Shown: positions 1-9,360, numbered from the stretch's first letter. The stretch is 16,505 bases of DNA from Monoraphidium neglectum (GCF_000611645.1 NW_014012486.1:1-16505); one strand, 5' to 3'. Numbers and translations are program-made. The notes: generated by a model not told the origin, from the letters alone.

Positions 1-2
1 CC

Positions 3-323
3 CCCGCCCCCGACGCCGCCTCCGCCCCCGCCTCAACCCCGGCCGCCGGCAAGTTCGCCGGCAGCCGCGTGGTCGGGATCATAGACGAGAGCGACCTGCT
101 GCTCGCCCTGGTCCGCGACGGCCAGGCCGCCACGTCAGCGCCGGTGTCGGATTATATGGAGGGGCGCGTGGAGACGGTCCCTCCTACTGCGGCGCCCGCG
201 GAGCTGCTGCCGCTGCTGCGCGCGGGGCGCGTTGCCGTCGTCGCCGGGGATGGGGGGACGCCCTTCTACGGGCTGATCACGAACATCGACCTGATCCATC
301 ACCTGAGGGCCAAGGTGGCGTGA
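3..323 (+). CDS. Cystathionine beta-synthase-like protein, C-terminal CBS-domain exon (partial)
   Basis: The 5' part lies outside the window. The frame is open from base 3 to a TGA at 321-323. After an Ala/Pro-rich linker it reads VVGIIDESDLLLALV, then a segment with YMEGRVETVPP, then a terminal GLITNIDLIHHLRAKVA. A VGIxDESDLL strand followed by a closing LITxIDLxxxLR helix is the ending typical of the tandem CBS (Bateman) module of PLP-dependent cystathionine beta-synthase, which condenses serine or another activated serine with homocysteine in transsulfuration. The catalytic PLP domain is not visible, so the enzyme name is inferred from the tail alone; another CBS-pair protein is possible. 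The first coding bases may lie in the linker of a longer exon, since no splice acceptor is evident. No start codon belongs here. Confidence 0.7.
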   Translation, partial: PAPDAASAPASTPAAGKFAGSRVVGIIDESDLLLALVRDGQAATSAPVSDYMEGRVETVPPTAAPAELLPLLRAGRVAVVAGDGGTPFYGLITNIDLIHHLRAKVA

Positions 324-361
324 TCAGATCTGACGCCAGATCTGATCTGATCTAATCTGAT
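321..361. repeat. TCTGA/GATC short tandem and palindromic repeat
   Basis: Immediately after the stop codon, AGATCTGA-type units repeat several times, with overlapping BglII-like palindromes (AGATCT). It would lie in the 3' UTR of the CBS-domain gene and can form small hairpins. It may be simple-sequence drift; no TGTAA poly(A) signal was seen close by. Confidence 0.6.
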
Positions 362-1258
362 GTGAGGGCCTCGTCCAGTGCGCGTGATAGCTTGCGGCGC
401 AAAGCTTGCCTTTTCTCTCGTTGCCTGAGTTGGGTTTGGCACGGGGAGTTGCCTAGAGCGCGTGCAGTGGGGTAGGTCGAGGGCTGCAAGGCGTCCCCGG
501 CCGGCAGCAGCACCCCGAGACGGCGCCAGCAAAGCATGCGTTGGAGTCCTTGTTCGTGTTTTTTCACTTCCTGCTAGGTGCAAGTGTGTTAGAGGTGTCT
601 CGCCTGCATTCAAAAGCAAAGAGGTTGCAGGCTGCTGCTGTTGCTGCCGCCGCTGCCCCTCAACCCCATGTACCGGGCCCCAACCACACGTGCTCCCCCC
701 GCATCTGGCCATCACCGGAGCTCGCGCCGCTGCGCAAGCGGCGCGCCCGCTCTCCCAAGCCGGCTGTGCGCTAGTTGCGCCTGCCTGGCTCGGCGCCGCG
801 CGAGGCTCCGCCTTGCACGGCGGGCCGGCCCGCCGCAAGCCGCGGTGGCCCGCCGCTGCGGTCAGGGCGACGCTCGTTTGCACGGCTGTATACTCGCCAC
901 ATCCCACACCCGTCTCATCAAGACACGCTACGACCCGCCCCTTCAAATCATCTGCGGGCCGCCCTGGCTGTCCGCTGAGGTGCCCCGTCCGCGCCGGTCC
1001 CCTTGAAGCCCGGCGCCCTGGGCTGTGCGGCCCTGGTGCCCTGGTGCTCGCGCCGCCCGCTTGGTGGAAGCCGTGCGGGCGCCGGCTTTGACCGCTGTAC
1101 CATCAGTCAACCCACCCCTGCCTTGCTTGAGACACGCCGCATACCTGATGAGCTTTGCCGTTATAACTATCAACAATTCGACGACGCACACGACTCGTGG
1201 CAGCTGATAGTTAGTCTGCAGCAAACAGTAACACGATCACCCGGCCCCCTCCACAGGC
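362..1258. other. Non-coding spacer with no convincing gene
   Basis: Several open frames cross this GC-rich stretch on both strands, but their residue composition (Arg/Ala/Pro/Cys-rich, no recognisable motif) is what GC-rich non-coding DNA gives. I see no domain, no good start context and no exon consistent with a neighbour. Part of it should be the 3' UTR of the upstream gene. Confidence 0.5.
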
Positions 1259-1322
1259 GTCCCAGCAGCACCTGACACCCGAGCAGGCCATGGACATCAT
1301 GATGGCGGAGCTGCAGGGCCTG
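1259..1322 (+). other. Exon-like fragment between a good acceptor and a weak donor
   Basis: A pyrimidine-rich tract ending CCTCCACAG is followed by an open frame reading QQHLTPEQAMDIMMAELQGLQ (split here as QQHLTPEQAM and DIMMAELQGLQ), then CAG|GTTGGC. The helical, low-Arg composition looks coding, unlike the surrounding frames. I could not connect it in frame to the gene on either side, and it lies upstream of the TATA box of the next gene. It may be a relic exon, an alternative upstream exon, or chance. Confidence 0.25.
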
Positions 1323-1456
1323 CAGGTTGGCGCTCAATACCAGGCGGAGGACCATGATGTGTTGATAACCATGACCTTGTCCGGCAGTATACCATTGTCT
1401 TTGAAGCGTTGGAGGAGTGGTGCATCAATCCATTGTCTGCAGCTGAATGCAACGTG

Positions 1457-1575
1457 CGAAGCTTTCTGTCTGTTTGGCACAGGTGCAAAGCTTGCTGTCT
1501 TTTTTGCACAGGCGGGCTAGGTTTGGCGATTGGCTCTGGATGGTAACTCAAGTTGATTGGATGGTAACTGAAGAG
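1457..1575. repeat. Two imperfect local duplications
   Basis: First, a segment with AAGCTTTCTGTCTGTTTGGC followed by ACAGGTGC is repeated directly as AAGCTTGCTGTCTTTTTTGC followed by ACAGGCG (about 28 bp each, ~1457-1513). Next, GGATGGTAACTCAAGTTGATT is followed by GGATGGTAACTGAAG (~1538-1574). These are diverged tandem duplications in spacer DNA. Confidence 0.6.
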
Positions 1576-1649
1576 GCTTGCACGATGCACTGAAGGTATC
1601 GGGGTAATTTTGATGTTGAAGGTTATCGAAGTTTTGATCGATGTCACAC

Positions 1650-1727
1650 TCGTGGATTCCGGCCTTATCGATGTGGCAAAATCTTTCTTCGAGATTTGCC
1701 CGCGATAAGAAGCCCGGTGGAATCAGG
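1650..1727. repeat. Imperfect inverted repeat (foldback hairpin)
   Basis: The left arm CTTATCGATGTGGCAAAATCT-like sequence (1664-1684) pairs with AGATTTGCCCGCGATAAG (1692-1709) across a 7-base loop. Pairing continues outward with GGATTCCGG on the left and the GGAATC block (~1720-1727) on the right, interrupted by bulges. This makes an arm of roughly 35 bases. It could be a MITE relic or an RNA hairpin; it lies just upstream of the promoter of the CBP60-like gene. Confidence 0.55.
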
Positions 1728-1802
1728 GCCACTATCGCGTAACAACAATCAACGTCATGCCTCTCGGAGGCGCTGGGCCTGTGAGAGGGGGGGAGGCTGT
1801 AC

Positions 1803-1810
1803 TATATAAG
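1803..1810 (+). promoter_or_regulatory. TATA box of the CBP60-like gene
   Basis: TATATAAG stands about 150 bases before the chosen start codon at 1962, so transcription would begin near 1830-1840. A 9-base direct repeat (AGGGGCGTA/AGGGGCGTG) follows at about 1829-1847. No other good TATA element was found between this point and the first exon. Confidence 0.6.
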
Positions 1811-1854
1811 GGGCCTGATCAGAGACTGAAGGGGCGTAAGGGGCGTGAAGCCCA

Positions 1855-1923
1855 ATGCAAAAACGCATTCCCCTGCCACGAGCAGCGATTCAAACTATTG
1901 TTGCAAAAAATACATCATACTAG
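1855..1923 (+). other. Upstream ORF in the 5' leader, 22 codons
   Basis: The first ATG downstream of the TATA box opens a 22-codon frame that stops with TAG at 1921-1923, 38 bases before the main ATG at 1962. It is in a different frame from the main protein. If the leader is unspliced here, it would be translated first and could damp expression of the main frame. Confidence 0.5.
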
Positions 1924-1961
1924 TCGTATTTGCAGGCTGCATCGCCTTGGACGCGGTGGGC

Positions 1962-4900
1962 ATGGCGTCCCCGGGGCCCTCGACCGACCCGTCGAGCAGC
2001 CAGCCGTCACGGCGTGTCGTGACAGGGAACAAGAGATGCGTTGATGCTCTAAAATTGCAACCCGCAGTCACCAAGGTTTGCGTCCACACAATCTGTGGGA
2101 AAAAATCCGGTTGACACAGGAGCCCACGCACCCCAGCCAAGCAGCAATGTGCTCGATTTATTCGACGAAATACGTACACCTTAGCACGCCCTCACTGCCC
2201 ACAGCTGCGGCTGCTGCCGTTACGCCAATCGTAATGGTTGGAGGGTGTCACCTTTCGCGCCCGATGCCCGCCGCCGCCGTCCCGCGTACCACCCAACACG
2301 CCGCCTGGCCTCCGCCCCGCGCCCCCGCCCCTTCCCCCCCCCCACCCCGATAATTGCAGCATCAGAGCTGCGACGAGGGGCACATGCAGCGTTTTCTGGC
2401 GAAGCTCGAGGCTGTTCTGGAGTCTGAGGAGCTGTCGCCCGGGCTCATCAACTTCATAAAGCACGCCGCGGGCTCAGCCCTGCAGGACCTTTCCCTTCCC
2501 GACGACGCGACCAGCAACAGCGTCATGAACAGCGGTGCCACCGGCGGGTCGCAGTCGGCGGCCGCGGCAGGAGCGGACGCGCAGGGCTTTGAGGCACTGG
2601 ACCTGCAGCTGCGCTTTGCGCATGACTGCCAGTGAGCTGGGGCCCGCAGGCAGTGAGGCGCCATCAGGAGGGAGCGTGATTTGGCTGCACACAGCACCGC
2701 CGCCCCGCCCTAGGGCTGGTGCATTACCAAGGTGCAGCCGCCTGCGCCCCGCCAGTCTGCTGGGCCGTGAGCCCTGCCAACCCCGCTGGCTGCCTCAACA
2801 GCGCTGCTCCGCCTCTGTCCCCTGCCAACCGCACTCGCGCAGGGCCAAGGGCTGTGCTGACGCCGCCTGCCCGCTCTGTGAGCGCAGCCCCGACCGCCCG
2901 TGTAGCCGGCAGTTGGACCGCAGCTTTGTGGTCGGCGACCGCCTGGCTGCTCGCTGCGGCGGCTCGCTGCGGTTGGAGCTGGTGCGCCGCTGCTCGGGGG
3001 AGCTGTACACCGGGGCGCTGCCCGATGGCCTGTACCTCGAGCTCCGAGTGGTGGAGGGGGCGCTCTACGAGAAGCGCTTCGCTGATCAGGCCTACGGGTG
3101 AGAGTCAGCAGGCCTCCCACGATCCAACACGGCTGTGCTGCCCAAGCGCCCGACGTATTCTCACGTGTCTTGTTTACCGCGGAATTGGGGAGCCGCTCCG
3201 GCCGTACACACCTGCCTTGATTGGGTCTGCGTAATTCCCGGACTAGGAGTAGTCCTTTTGCGGCATCAGCCGGAGCGTCCGTCGTCAAAGTCGTGCTGTG
3301 TGTGAGGCATGATCGTGTGAGTGTGCGACATGGTGTGAGCTCTCAGGTGTCCCGCCCGTTGTCTTCCAGGCCCCTCAATAATCCCTTCCCCCCCTCCAAG
3401 CCATTGGAGATGCCCCGCTGACGATGACCAGCCATCCACTCTCTTCACTGTGCCCCTGACCGCACGCACGCTCAGGCTGGCGCATGCCAGCGAGGCAGAC
3501 ATAGAGGCCATCAGCCTCCCCCCCGCAGCAGCCAACGGAGGCGCCCTGCTTGCCCTAGGCCTCATGGATAGCCGGCCGTCGTCCGACTTGAGCTGCGGTG
3601 GTCGCAGCGGCCGGGGCGGCGTGACAACCCTGGACATGCAGATCCTGCACGGCTTCGCCATGCTGCCAGAGCTTCGGGTGCGCGTTGGTCTGCCTGCGCA
3701 CGTTCGGTGCCGATCGCCTGCATGCTCGCTCGCTCGCAGCTTTGTCGCCGGCCACACCGCGCTCTGCAGCAGCATGGCACCTGTGCATCGGCGCGACACA
3801 CACGGCAACAGCGGCACAGCCATGCCCTATTACGACAGAGCGAGGCTCGTAGCCATCCACCTGCCCCTGCGCGTTCAAGATTTTTTCCCTCCCTCCCGCA
3901 ACCTACCGCAACTGCCGCCCCTCCGCCTTCAAGATTAATGCCAGCGGCGAACAGCTTCTGAAGGGAAAGGGCAAGAAGCCTCAGTTCAGGATCCTCGTCC
4001 GTGCCCGCCTCCGCGGGTCCGTCGAGGCCTTGGGCAAAGCAACTGAAGTGACTGCTGCCGCCATTGCGCCGCTGACCAACGTGCGACCGGCGATCAGCAT
4101 GGGCTTTGCCGTGGCCTCGGCGCGCATGAAGGGCGATGTGAAGGTGGAGCTTCCGCTGACGACCGGCAAGGTCAAGGGGATCGTCAACCTCGGCAAGGCG
4201 GCTTGCGCCAAGCTCAAGGACCTGCGGGCAGCGGCAGCAGAGGTACGGGACCGAGGGACAGGGACTTGGGCTGAGCCTGGATAATTCCTTGCGCTTGTTA
4301 TGCTTTGCCTGGCCCCTTGCCGTGCCTTCTGCCCCCCGGCCCCCTGCCTCCCGGCCCCCTGCCTCCCTCATCATACTCTTCCCTCCCTGCTTTGCTCGCA
4401 CCTCTCATATTCACTAAAAGAAAGTCTTGTAGCAACCCTAAGTTATTTGTGGCAGAGGATCACATTGCATTGCGTGTTTGAGCTGCGCAGGACACCGCTC
4501 ATCACACCACACTGTTCAGCTACGAGAGGTGGTGATTCAATCGTATCTGCCTTAATGCAATACTTAAATGATTGAGCGCCCTGGCGTTCGCCCTGCCCTA
4601 CCTGACCACCTTTTGACAGAAAAACATGGAGCTGCAACTTCCTGCCGGCTGCACGACTGCGATCACGCACGTCGGGCAGCTGAAGAGCTTGCTTGCGCTT
4701 GCGCCTGCGAACAGCGTCCTGCGAGGCCAGGTGACAGCGCCCAGCGCATGGGGGAGGCATGTGTCTCGAGCGCTTCCCGTTCACCACCCCCGATCCAGGG
4801 TCTGCCCTCCCCCCCCCACACACAAAACCACGGGCCTGCTGGTCACCATGCCAGCAACAGCGCGCAAGGATTCCTGCATCCGGTCAACAGCACGTCACCA

Positions 4901-6481
4901 CCATGTCCACCCAACTAACGCAAGTAACACTGCGTGCCACCACCCCCGCTCCCTCTGTTCCCCACAAAACCGCAGCTCCAGAAGTTGCTGGCCCTGGGCG
5001 AGGACGCATGGGAGGAGGTGGTGGAGCACGTGGGCCAAGCCGTCGAGCCAGACACCCGCATGAGGGCGTGGTTTGAGGGCACAGGGTGAGGACGACATCG
5101 CCCACTCTAGCACACAGACGCGTGCGTTGGCCTGTCGCTGTACGTACCGCCAGATGCTGGAAATTCTTAACAGGGCCCGCATCCACCATTGCAAGTTTGA
5201 AGTACTCCCTGCGACCTTTCGCCGGCGCTTGCTGCTCTCAGGTCGATGGAGCGTGGGCTGCTGTTCTTGTGCGCCCAGGCCAAGGTCAACCTGGACCGCC
5301 CGGCAGGCGAGCGGGGTGACTTGCACAGCTTGAAAGATCTAAATCGGGGTGGCTCAACCCCCATGACATCCGGCCCCTTGAATGCCTGTTCGTCTAATGC
5401 GTTATACAGATTAGGCACTCTGTGTGGTGGTCCCCACCCTTCATGGGTCGCCCTCTTGCTGGCTGCAAAGGTTTGGCAAGGAGTTGAGCGCAAGCTTGCA
5501 TGCACCTCTGCTCATCCCGCGCCCGCCTGCGGCGTGCTTTACCCAGGCCTCCTTCTGCGCCGCGGCGCGCTGGTGGACGTAATCCCGGCGCAGCAGCAGA
5601 CACCAGACCAGCGCCAGGAGGAACAGCGCCTGCGCGCGGCCGCGCGCGAGGGCTGGCGGGCGGCGGCGCACCCCGGGTGGTTTTTGTCGCATGTCGACTC
5701 GGAGGACTTCTGCAAGGTGCGTGGAGGGCTTCACAGGCCGCACTTGTTTCAAGGCTGCCACAAACGACTTGCCTTTCCGGCTCCCACTTGAAATAGTTCG
5801 CGGAACCTGCACCCGCTTTTGGTCCAAACAGCTGCACCCGGTACACTCGCATCTGTGCAGGAGGGGGGGCTGTCACGCGCCATACCATTGGCAGAACTTG
5901 GTGGGACCCTGCCCAACGCGCCACAATTGCTGGAGATTGTGAGGGGTGAGTGTGCTAGTGTTACTTTTTAGTTAACGTGGACTCGGTGCATACCAAGTCA
6001 TAGCCCACATGCCTCCCATCACGATTGGAGCAGAGATACAGGAGGTATCGGGCTTGACTCATTCAGCATAAAGATGTTCAGGGCATGCCCGCCTTCAAAA
6101 GGAGGTTATTTGATAATCAGCAACACACAGCCATTGCTTCACAATCACGAACTCCAAAGTCTCACAAGCCCTTTCGCAATCGCCGCCTCCTTTATTTGCC
6201 TCCAAAGCCGGCGCCATGTCGCCCGGGCTACTCCACCGCCTGGATGCAGCTTTGCAGACCAACACCTGCCCACCAGACGTCAAGCAGGCGTTGCTGCAGA
6301 TTGCGCAATCAAGGGAACAGCAGCCTCAAAAGCACTCAGCGCAGGCCCTGACACAGCCGCAGTTGGTACGGCTCCCTTCCTCCTCTTCGCCGCCGCCGCA
6401 CTCTGAGTCACAGTCGCCCCGGCACTACCTCGGCCACCAACCGCCGCTGCTGCTCCTCCCGAGGTCGCAGACGCTGTCGCT

Positions 6482-6542
<61 letters not shown>

Positions 6543-6986
6543 GAGCAGCAAGAGCAGCAAGAGCACAACCACCACCGGCAGCAGCAGCAGCATCACCACC
6601 CCCACCAGCAGCAGCAGTGCCTGCCACTGCTGCCTTCGCCCCTGGAGCGGCAGCAGCATTTGATATGGGAGCAGCAGGAGCAGGAGCAGCAAATGCGGCT
6701 GCAGTCGCAACAGCCGCAGGAACAGCTATCATGTGAAGAAGCCGACACCTTGATGCTTGACAATCTGATCTGGGAGCTGGGCATGCAGCCGCCAGTCAAC
6801 GTATCGCAGCACTGGCGTCAGCCAGTGCAGGCTCTGCAGCACGCACAGCAGCACGTGCCGGAGTCGTCAGCGATTGCGCAGCTGTCGCCTTGGGACGGAG
6901 TGGCAGCACCACAGATGCTGTCGTCGTGCTTGCCAGCGTCTTACTCCCCAGAAGTGCAGGAGCAGCAGCCGCAGCAGCAGCATCAT

Positions 6987-7079
<93 letters not shown>

Positions 7080-7394
7080 CAGCTTTCTCTTGCTGCGTTC
7101 CCCATGCAAGCGTGGTCCCTGGCGCCTCCCCAGCCCCACTTCTCGGCGCTCACAGCAGGGATGGCCAGCTCCATACGCAGCTCCCAGCGGTCATTTTCGA
7201 GCTTGGACATCTCGCCAACTGGCGCAGCACCGTTTGTGCCGGCGCCGACTGCGCCCATGCCGTCGAAGTTGTCTGTCTCCCTGGCCCCACAAGCACAGAT
7301 GGGTATGTTCCACAGACAGGGCGTCGGAGCCCCATTCCTGGACTGGTCTGCGGATGACGGTCTGGATGCTTTCTTGCAGCAGCCTGGGCTCTGA
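1962..7394 (+). CDS. CBP60-like protein with Gln/His-rich C-terminal tail, 11 exons, 948 aa
   Basis: Exons: 1962-2075, 2360-2631, 2843-3097, 3476-3677, 3934-4242, 4620-4730, 4976-5085, 5242-5315, 5547-5716, 5861-5945, 6250-7394. All junction phases agree and the sum is exactly 949 codons including TGA. Residues ~48-90 are helical (RFLAKLEAVLESEELSPGL). LDLQLRF (~121-127) leads into a Cys cluster at 128, 133, 138, 141 and 149. A beta-rich region follows with YTGALPDGLYLELRVVEG, FRILVRARL, VNLGKAACAKL and LLALGEDAWEEVVEHVGQAV. These fall in the order of the plant CBP60 central DNA-binding region (LQLxF; IVVLEGDF; KFRLGARV; IGKDGAFHKRL; MWExxVEHAKTCV). CBP60g/SARD1 are nuclear regulators of immunity genes, others bind calmodulin. 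Residues 568-948 are low-complexity: ~20 Gln (646-665), 11 His (812-822), 21 Gln (823-843), ending FLDWSADDGLDAF, which resembles an acidic-aromatic activation segment. The exon 5 acceptor is AAG, not CAG, and the exon 4 and 11 starts are less certain. Family assignment is by remembered motifs; no calmodulin-binding helix was identified. Confidence 0.62.
4335..4364. repeat. 15-bp tandem duplication in an intron
   Basis: CCCGGCCCCCTGCCT occurs twice in tandem in intron 5 of the CBP60-like gene, within a longer C-rich tract. It is probably a simple replication slippage product. Confidence 0.7.
6483..6542 (+). repeat. Coding (CAG)19CAA run, polyglutamine
   Basis: Nineteen CAG codons and one CAA encode about 20 glutamines in the last exon of the CBP60-like gene, followed by three GAG-CAG-CAG-type units. 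The almost pure CAG tract suggests length polymorphism. Confidence 0.95.
6981..7076 (+). repeat. Coding CAY/CAG run: 11 His then 21 Gln
   Basis: CAT/CAC codons (6981-7013) run directly into 21 uninterrupted CAG codons (7014-7076), in frame with the same protein. Only the third base changes between the two tracts, so one likely grew from the other. Confidence 0.95.
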
Positions 7395-8121
7395 CGGCGG
7401 CAGTCCATGTGCGCGCCAGCCAAGACTACTAATATGTTTGCCGGGGAAGGAGCTGTCACGTAGCGATGGACAGGGCTGTGGTAGCCAGTAAGACCGGGCG
7501 CCAGACCGGGCGCCAGTAAGACCTGGCAGCATCAAAGGAACCTGGTGCTGTGCCTCCAAGGCATAACATCAGGATTTTGTTCATGCCTCAAAATGTATCT
7601 CAACTACGCGACAGAGTGTCACTTGACGGCTGCAGTTGTTGTTGGCTTTTGCTCCTTATGAATCATTCGTGCATCTCACCGGCCCGGGGGGCCATCAAAG
7701 TGCCGGTCGACATTGCCATACACGCATGATCCGCTGTGCCATGTTGTCTGTACCCCACATGATTGTTCTCCTCTGTTGACTGACGCCTACTGCTTGTGCC
7801 AAAAACGCCACCCCACGCTGGACTGGGCTGGGTGTATGCACACCGCCGTGGAAGCACAAGAAAAAAACGTGGGGTTGTGTGGTGCTGCGGCATGCATTGC
7901 ACCAGCGTACACACGTCTTCAGGCTTTACGAGCATTACTGCTGAAGCAGCTTGAGCTGGGCACACGCACACTTGCTCTTGCTTGGCCGCACGGGCAACCT
8001 GCTGGCGCTCTCGGTGCCTCACCAGCAGCTCAGCAAGCTGCGCCATTGAACCCCCAACCACAAGTTCATGTATCCGTCCAACTAAGATTCATGTCGTGGT
8101 CATCTGCTTGCGTCAACAATA

Positions 8122-8155
8122 GTGTTTTTCAGGGTTGCGCAACCCTGAAAATCAC
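8122..8155. repeat. Near-perfect palindrome (17-bp arms)
   Basis: The core TTTTCAGGGTTGC and its exact complement meet with no spacer at 8126-8151 (26 bp perfect). One mismatched pair is followed by three more matches (GTG/CAC). Beyond that, AACAATA and the complement of CCCTTTGTT match imperfectly. It could form a cruciform or a strong RNA hairpin in the 3' UTR; the CAGGGTTG ends also resemble terminal inverted repeats of hAT-type transposons. Confidence 0.9.
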
Positions 8156-8519
8156 CCTTTGTTCCGCCCGACTGGCCATCGCAAAACAACTGCTTCCGAC
8201 ACACACACATCCAGAGGCAGTGCTTGCCCATGCCACGTGGCCCTTCCTGAGCAGACCAGTACTGTGGTGCCGATTGTTTCAAGCCGTATTGCCATGTAGC
8301 TCTACTGGGCTGGATTGAAATACTGCAGGGCATCTGCCCAGAGCCAAATCACACTGTACATGCGTCGGACGCGCAGCCCTTCAGGCTGCCCGGCTGCTCA
8401 AGTACCCAGCGTGCAGTCTCGTTGTTCATCATCGCTGCTCCACAACTCACCTGGACGCCTGTTTCGGGTAGCGGAGGTATCCCACTTTGGAGGGGGTCCT
8501 ACCACGCACCCAAAACACA

Positions 8520-8524
8520 TGTAA
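8520..8524 (+). terminator. TGTAA poly(A) signal candidate, + strand
   Basis: This is the first TGTAA on the + strand after the stop at 7394, at a point where the oppositely directed gene has not yet begun. TGTAA is the established polyadenylation signal of Chlamydomonas and Volvox. The pentamer is short and could occur by chance. Confidence 0.4.
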
Positions 8525-8820
8525 CTCATACAACATTTACAGAGCACTGAGGGTTAAGGGTCGTGTTGGCGCCAATACATTGTGATCCCGCCCGCCCAAC
8601 CAGCATGTTGTGGGCCATCAACTTTACAGCTTTCTGTGCGTCGTAACAAAATTGTTAATGCATTACTTGCGGTGCTTTTTTCATGTGCAAATCCAGGAAT
8701 TCCAATGCTCATTTCTGCTGGGTAGAGCAGGGGTTATTGATGAAGATCTTTCCAGGCCACCTGGCTGACAGGAGGGCCTTGACGTGTTTGGATCCGGCCA
8801 TATGCCACGACCATGAGTCT

Positions 8821-8920
8821 AGTACAGTACAGTACAGTACAGTACAGTACAGTACAGTACAGTACAGTACAGTACAGTACAGTACAGTACAGTACAGTGC
8901 AGTGCAGTGCAGTACAGTAC
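8821..8920. repeat. (AGTAC)20 satellite, 100 bp
   Basis: There are fifteen AGTAC units, three AGTGC variants, then two AGTAC units, with no other interruption. It lies between the convergent 3' ends of the CBP60-like and acyl-CoA synthetase genes. Each normal unit contains the palindrome GTAC. Confidence 0.97.
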
Positions 8921-9149
8921 AGCGTTTTCTTGTCGACCAGCACGCAAGGCCAGGGTGGCAGCAGCCACAGGCACCGATGGCACGGCTGCTGCACAGGGAC
9001 ACTGCCAGTGTTGGCACCAGATTACATATTTAACAAACAAGGACGAGCTATCAAAGGCCCTTTGTATGACAAGTAGTCCAGCCAATAGCTAGCCACTGAT
9101 CGATACTCGTGCAAGCAGCCACTGCAAGGAAGAGGATCGTGCAAGGCCC

Positions 9150-9154
9150 TTACA
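9150..9154 (-). terminator. TGTAA poly(A) signal candidate, - strand
   Basis: Read on the - strand this is TGTAA, about 207 bases downstream of the stop codon of the acyl-CoA synthetase gene (9361). Distance and motif suit a volvocine-type 3' end. A second copy lies at 9022-9026. Confidence 0.5.
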
Positions 9155-9360
9155 GGCCATTTTCAAGTGTAGTGCAAGCAACCAAACCTTCAACACCCCA
9201 AGTGAGGCACCCCAGAGGTTTTGAGCTCGCTTGAGGGCAGCTCTCAGATAAAATGGTTTCTGCGACACGTTGTCACACACACGCACACGTGCACACACAG
9301 CCACAACCTGCATTTGTGAACTCACAGCTTGCTGAGCTGCTGCTGCGGCTGCTGGTGCGA

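Larger units (their letters stand above)
7395..8524 (+). other. Presumed long 3' UTR of the CBP60-like gene
   Basis: No convincing coding exon was found. The first TGTAA, the poly(A) signal used in volvocine algae, is at 8520-8524, which would give a 3' UTR of about 1.1 kb. The stretch contains a 12-bp tandem repeat (AGACCGGGCGCC, 7491-7514) and a near-perfect palindrome at 8122-8155. A shorter transcript using a variant signal cannot be excluded. Confidence 0.45.

Noticed and set aside
299..1091. Long Arg/Ala/Cys-rich open frames on both strands after the CBS-domain exon
   Set aside because: Composition is that of GC-rich non-coding DNA read in frame; no motif, no splice continuity.
3370..3475. 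Earlier acceptors for exon 4 of the CBP60-like gene (after 3369, 3400 or 3431)
   Set aside because: The first and last give the wrong phase; the one at 3400 ends in AAG. The CAG at 3473-3475 fits phase and has a branch-like CTGAC upstream.
6280..7139. Poly-Ala, poly-Leu, poly-Ser and poly-Cys frames over the CAG tracts
   Set aside because: Shadow readings of the repeat in other frames; only the Gln frame continues the spliced gene and has non-repetitive conserved ends.
7713..8318. 201-codon frame downstream of the CBP60-like stop
   Set aside because: No recognisable motif, crosses the palindrome, and lies before the only good poly(A) signal; treated as 3' UTR.
8821..8920. CRISPR-like array
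   Set aside because: Unit is 5 bp with no spacers, and the DNA is eukaryotic.
8683..9092. Open frames through the AGTAC array in several frames and on both strands
   Set aside because: A 5-bp repeat without stops gives open frames of repeating peptide; no coding signal at the flanks.
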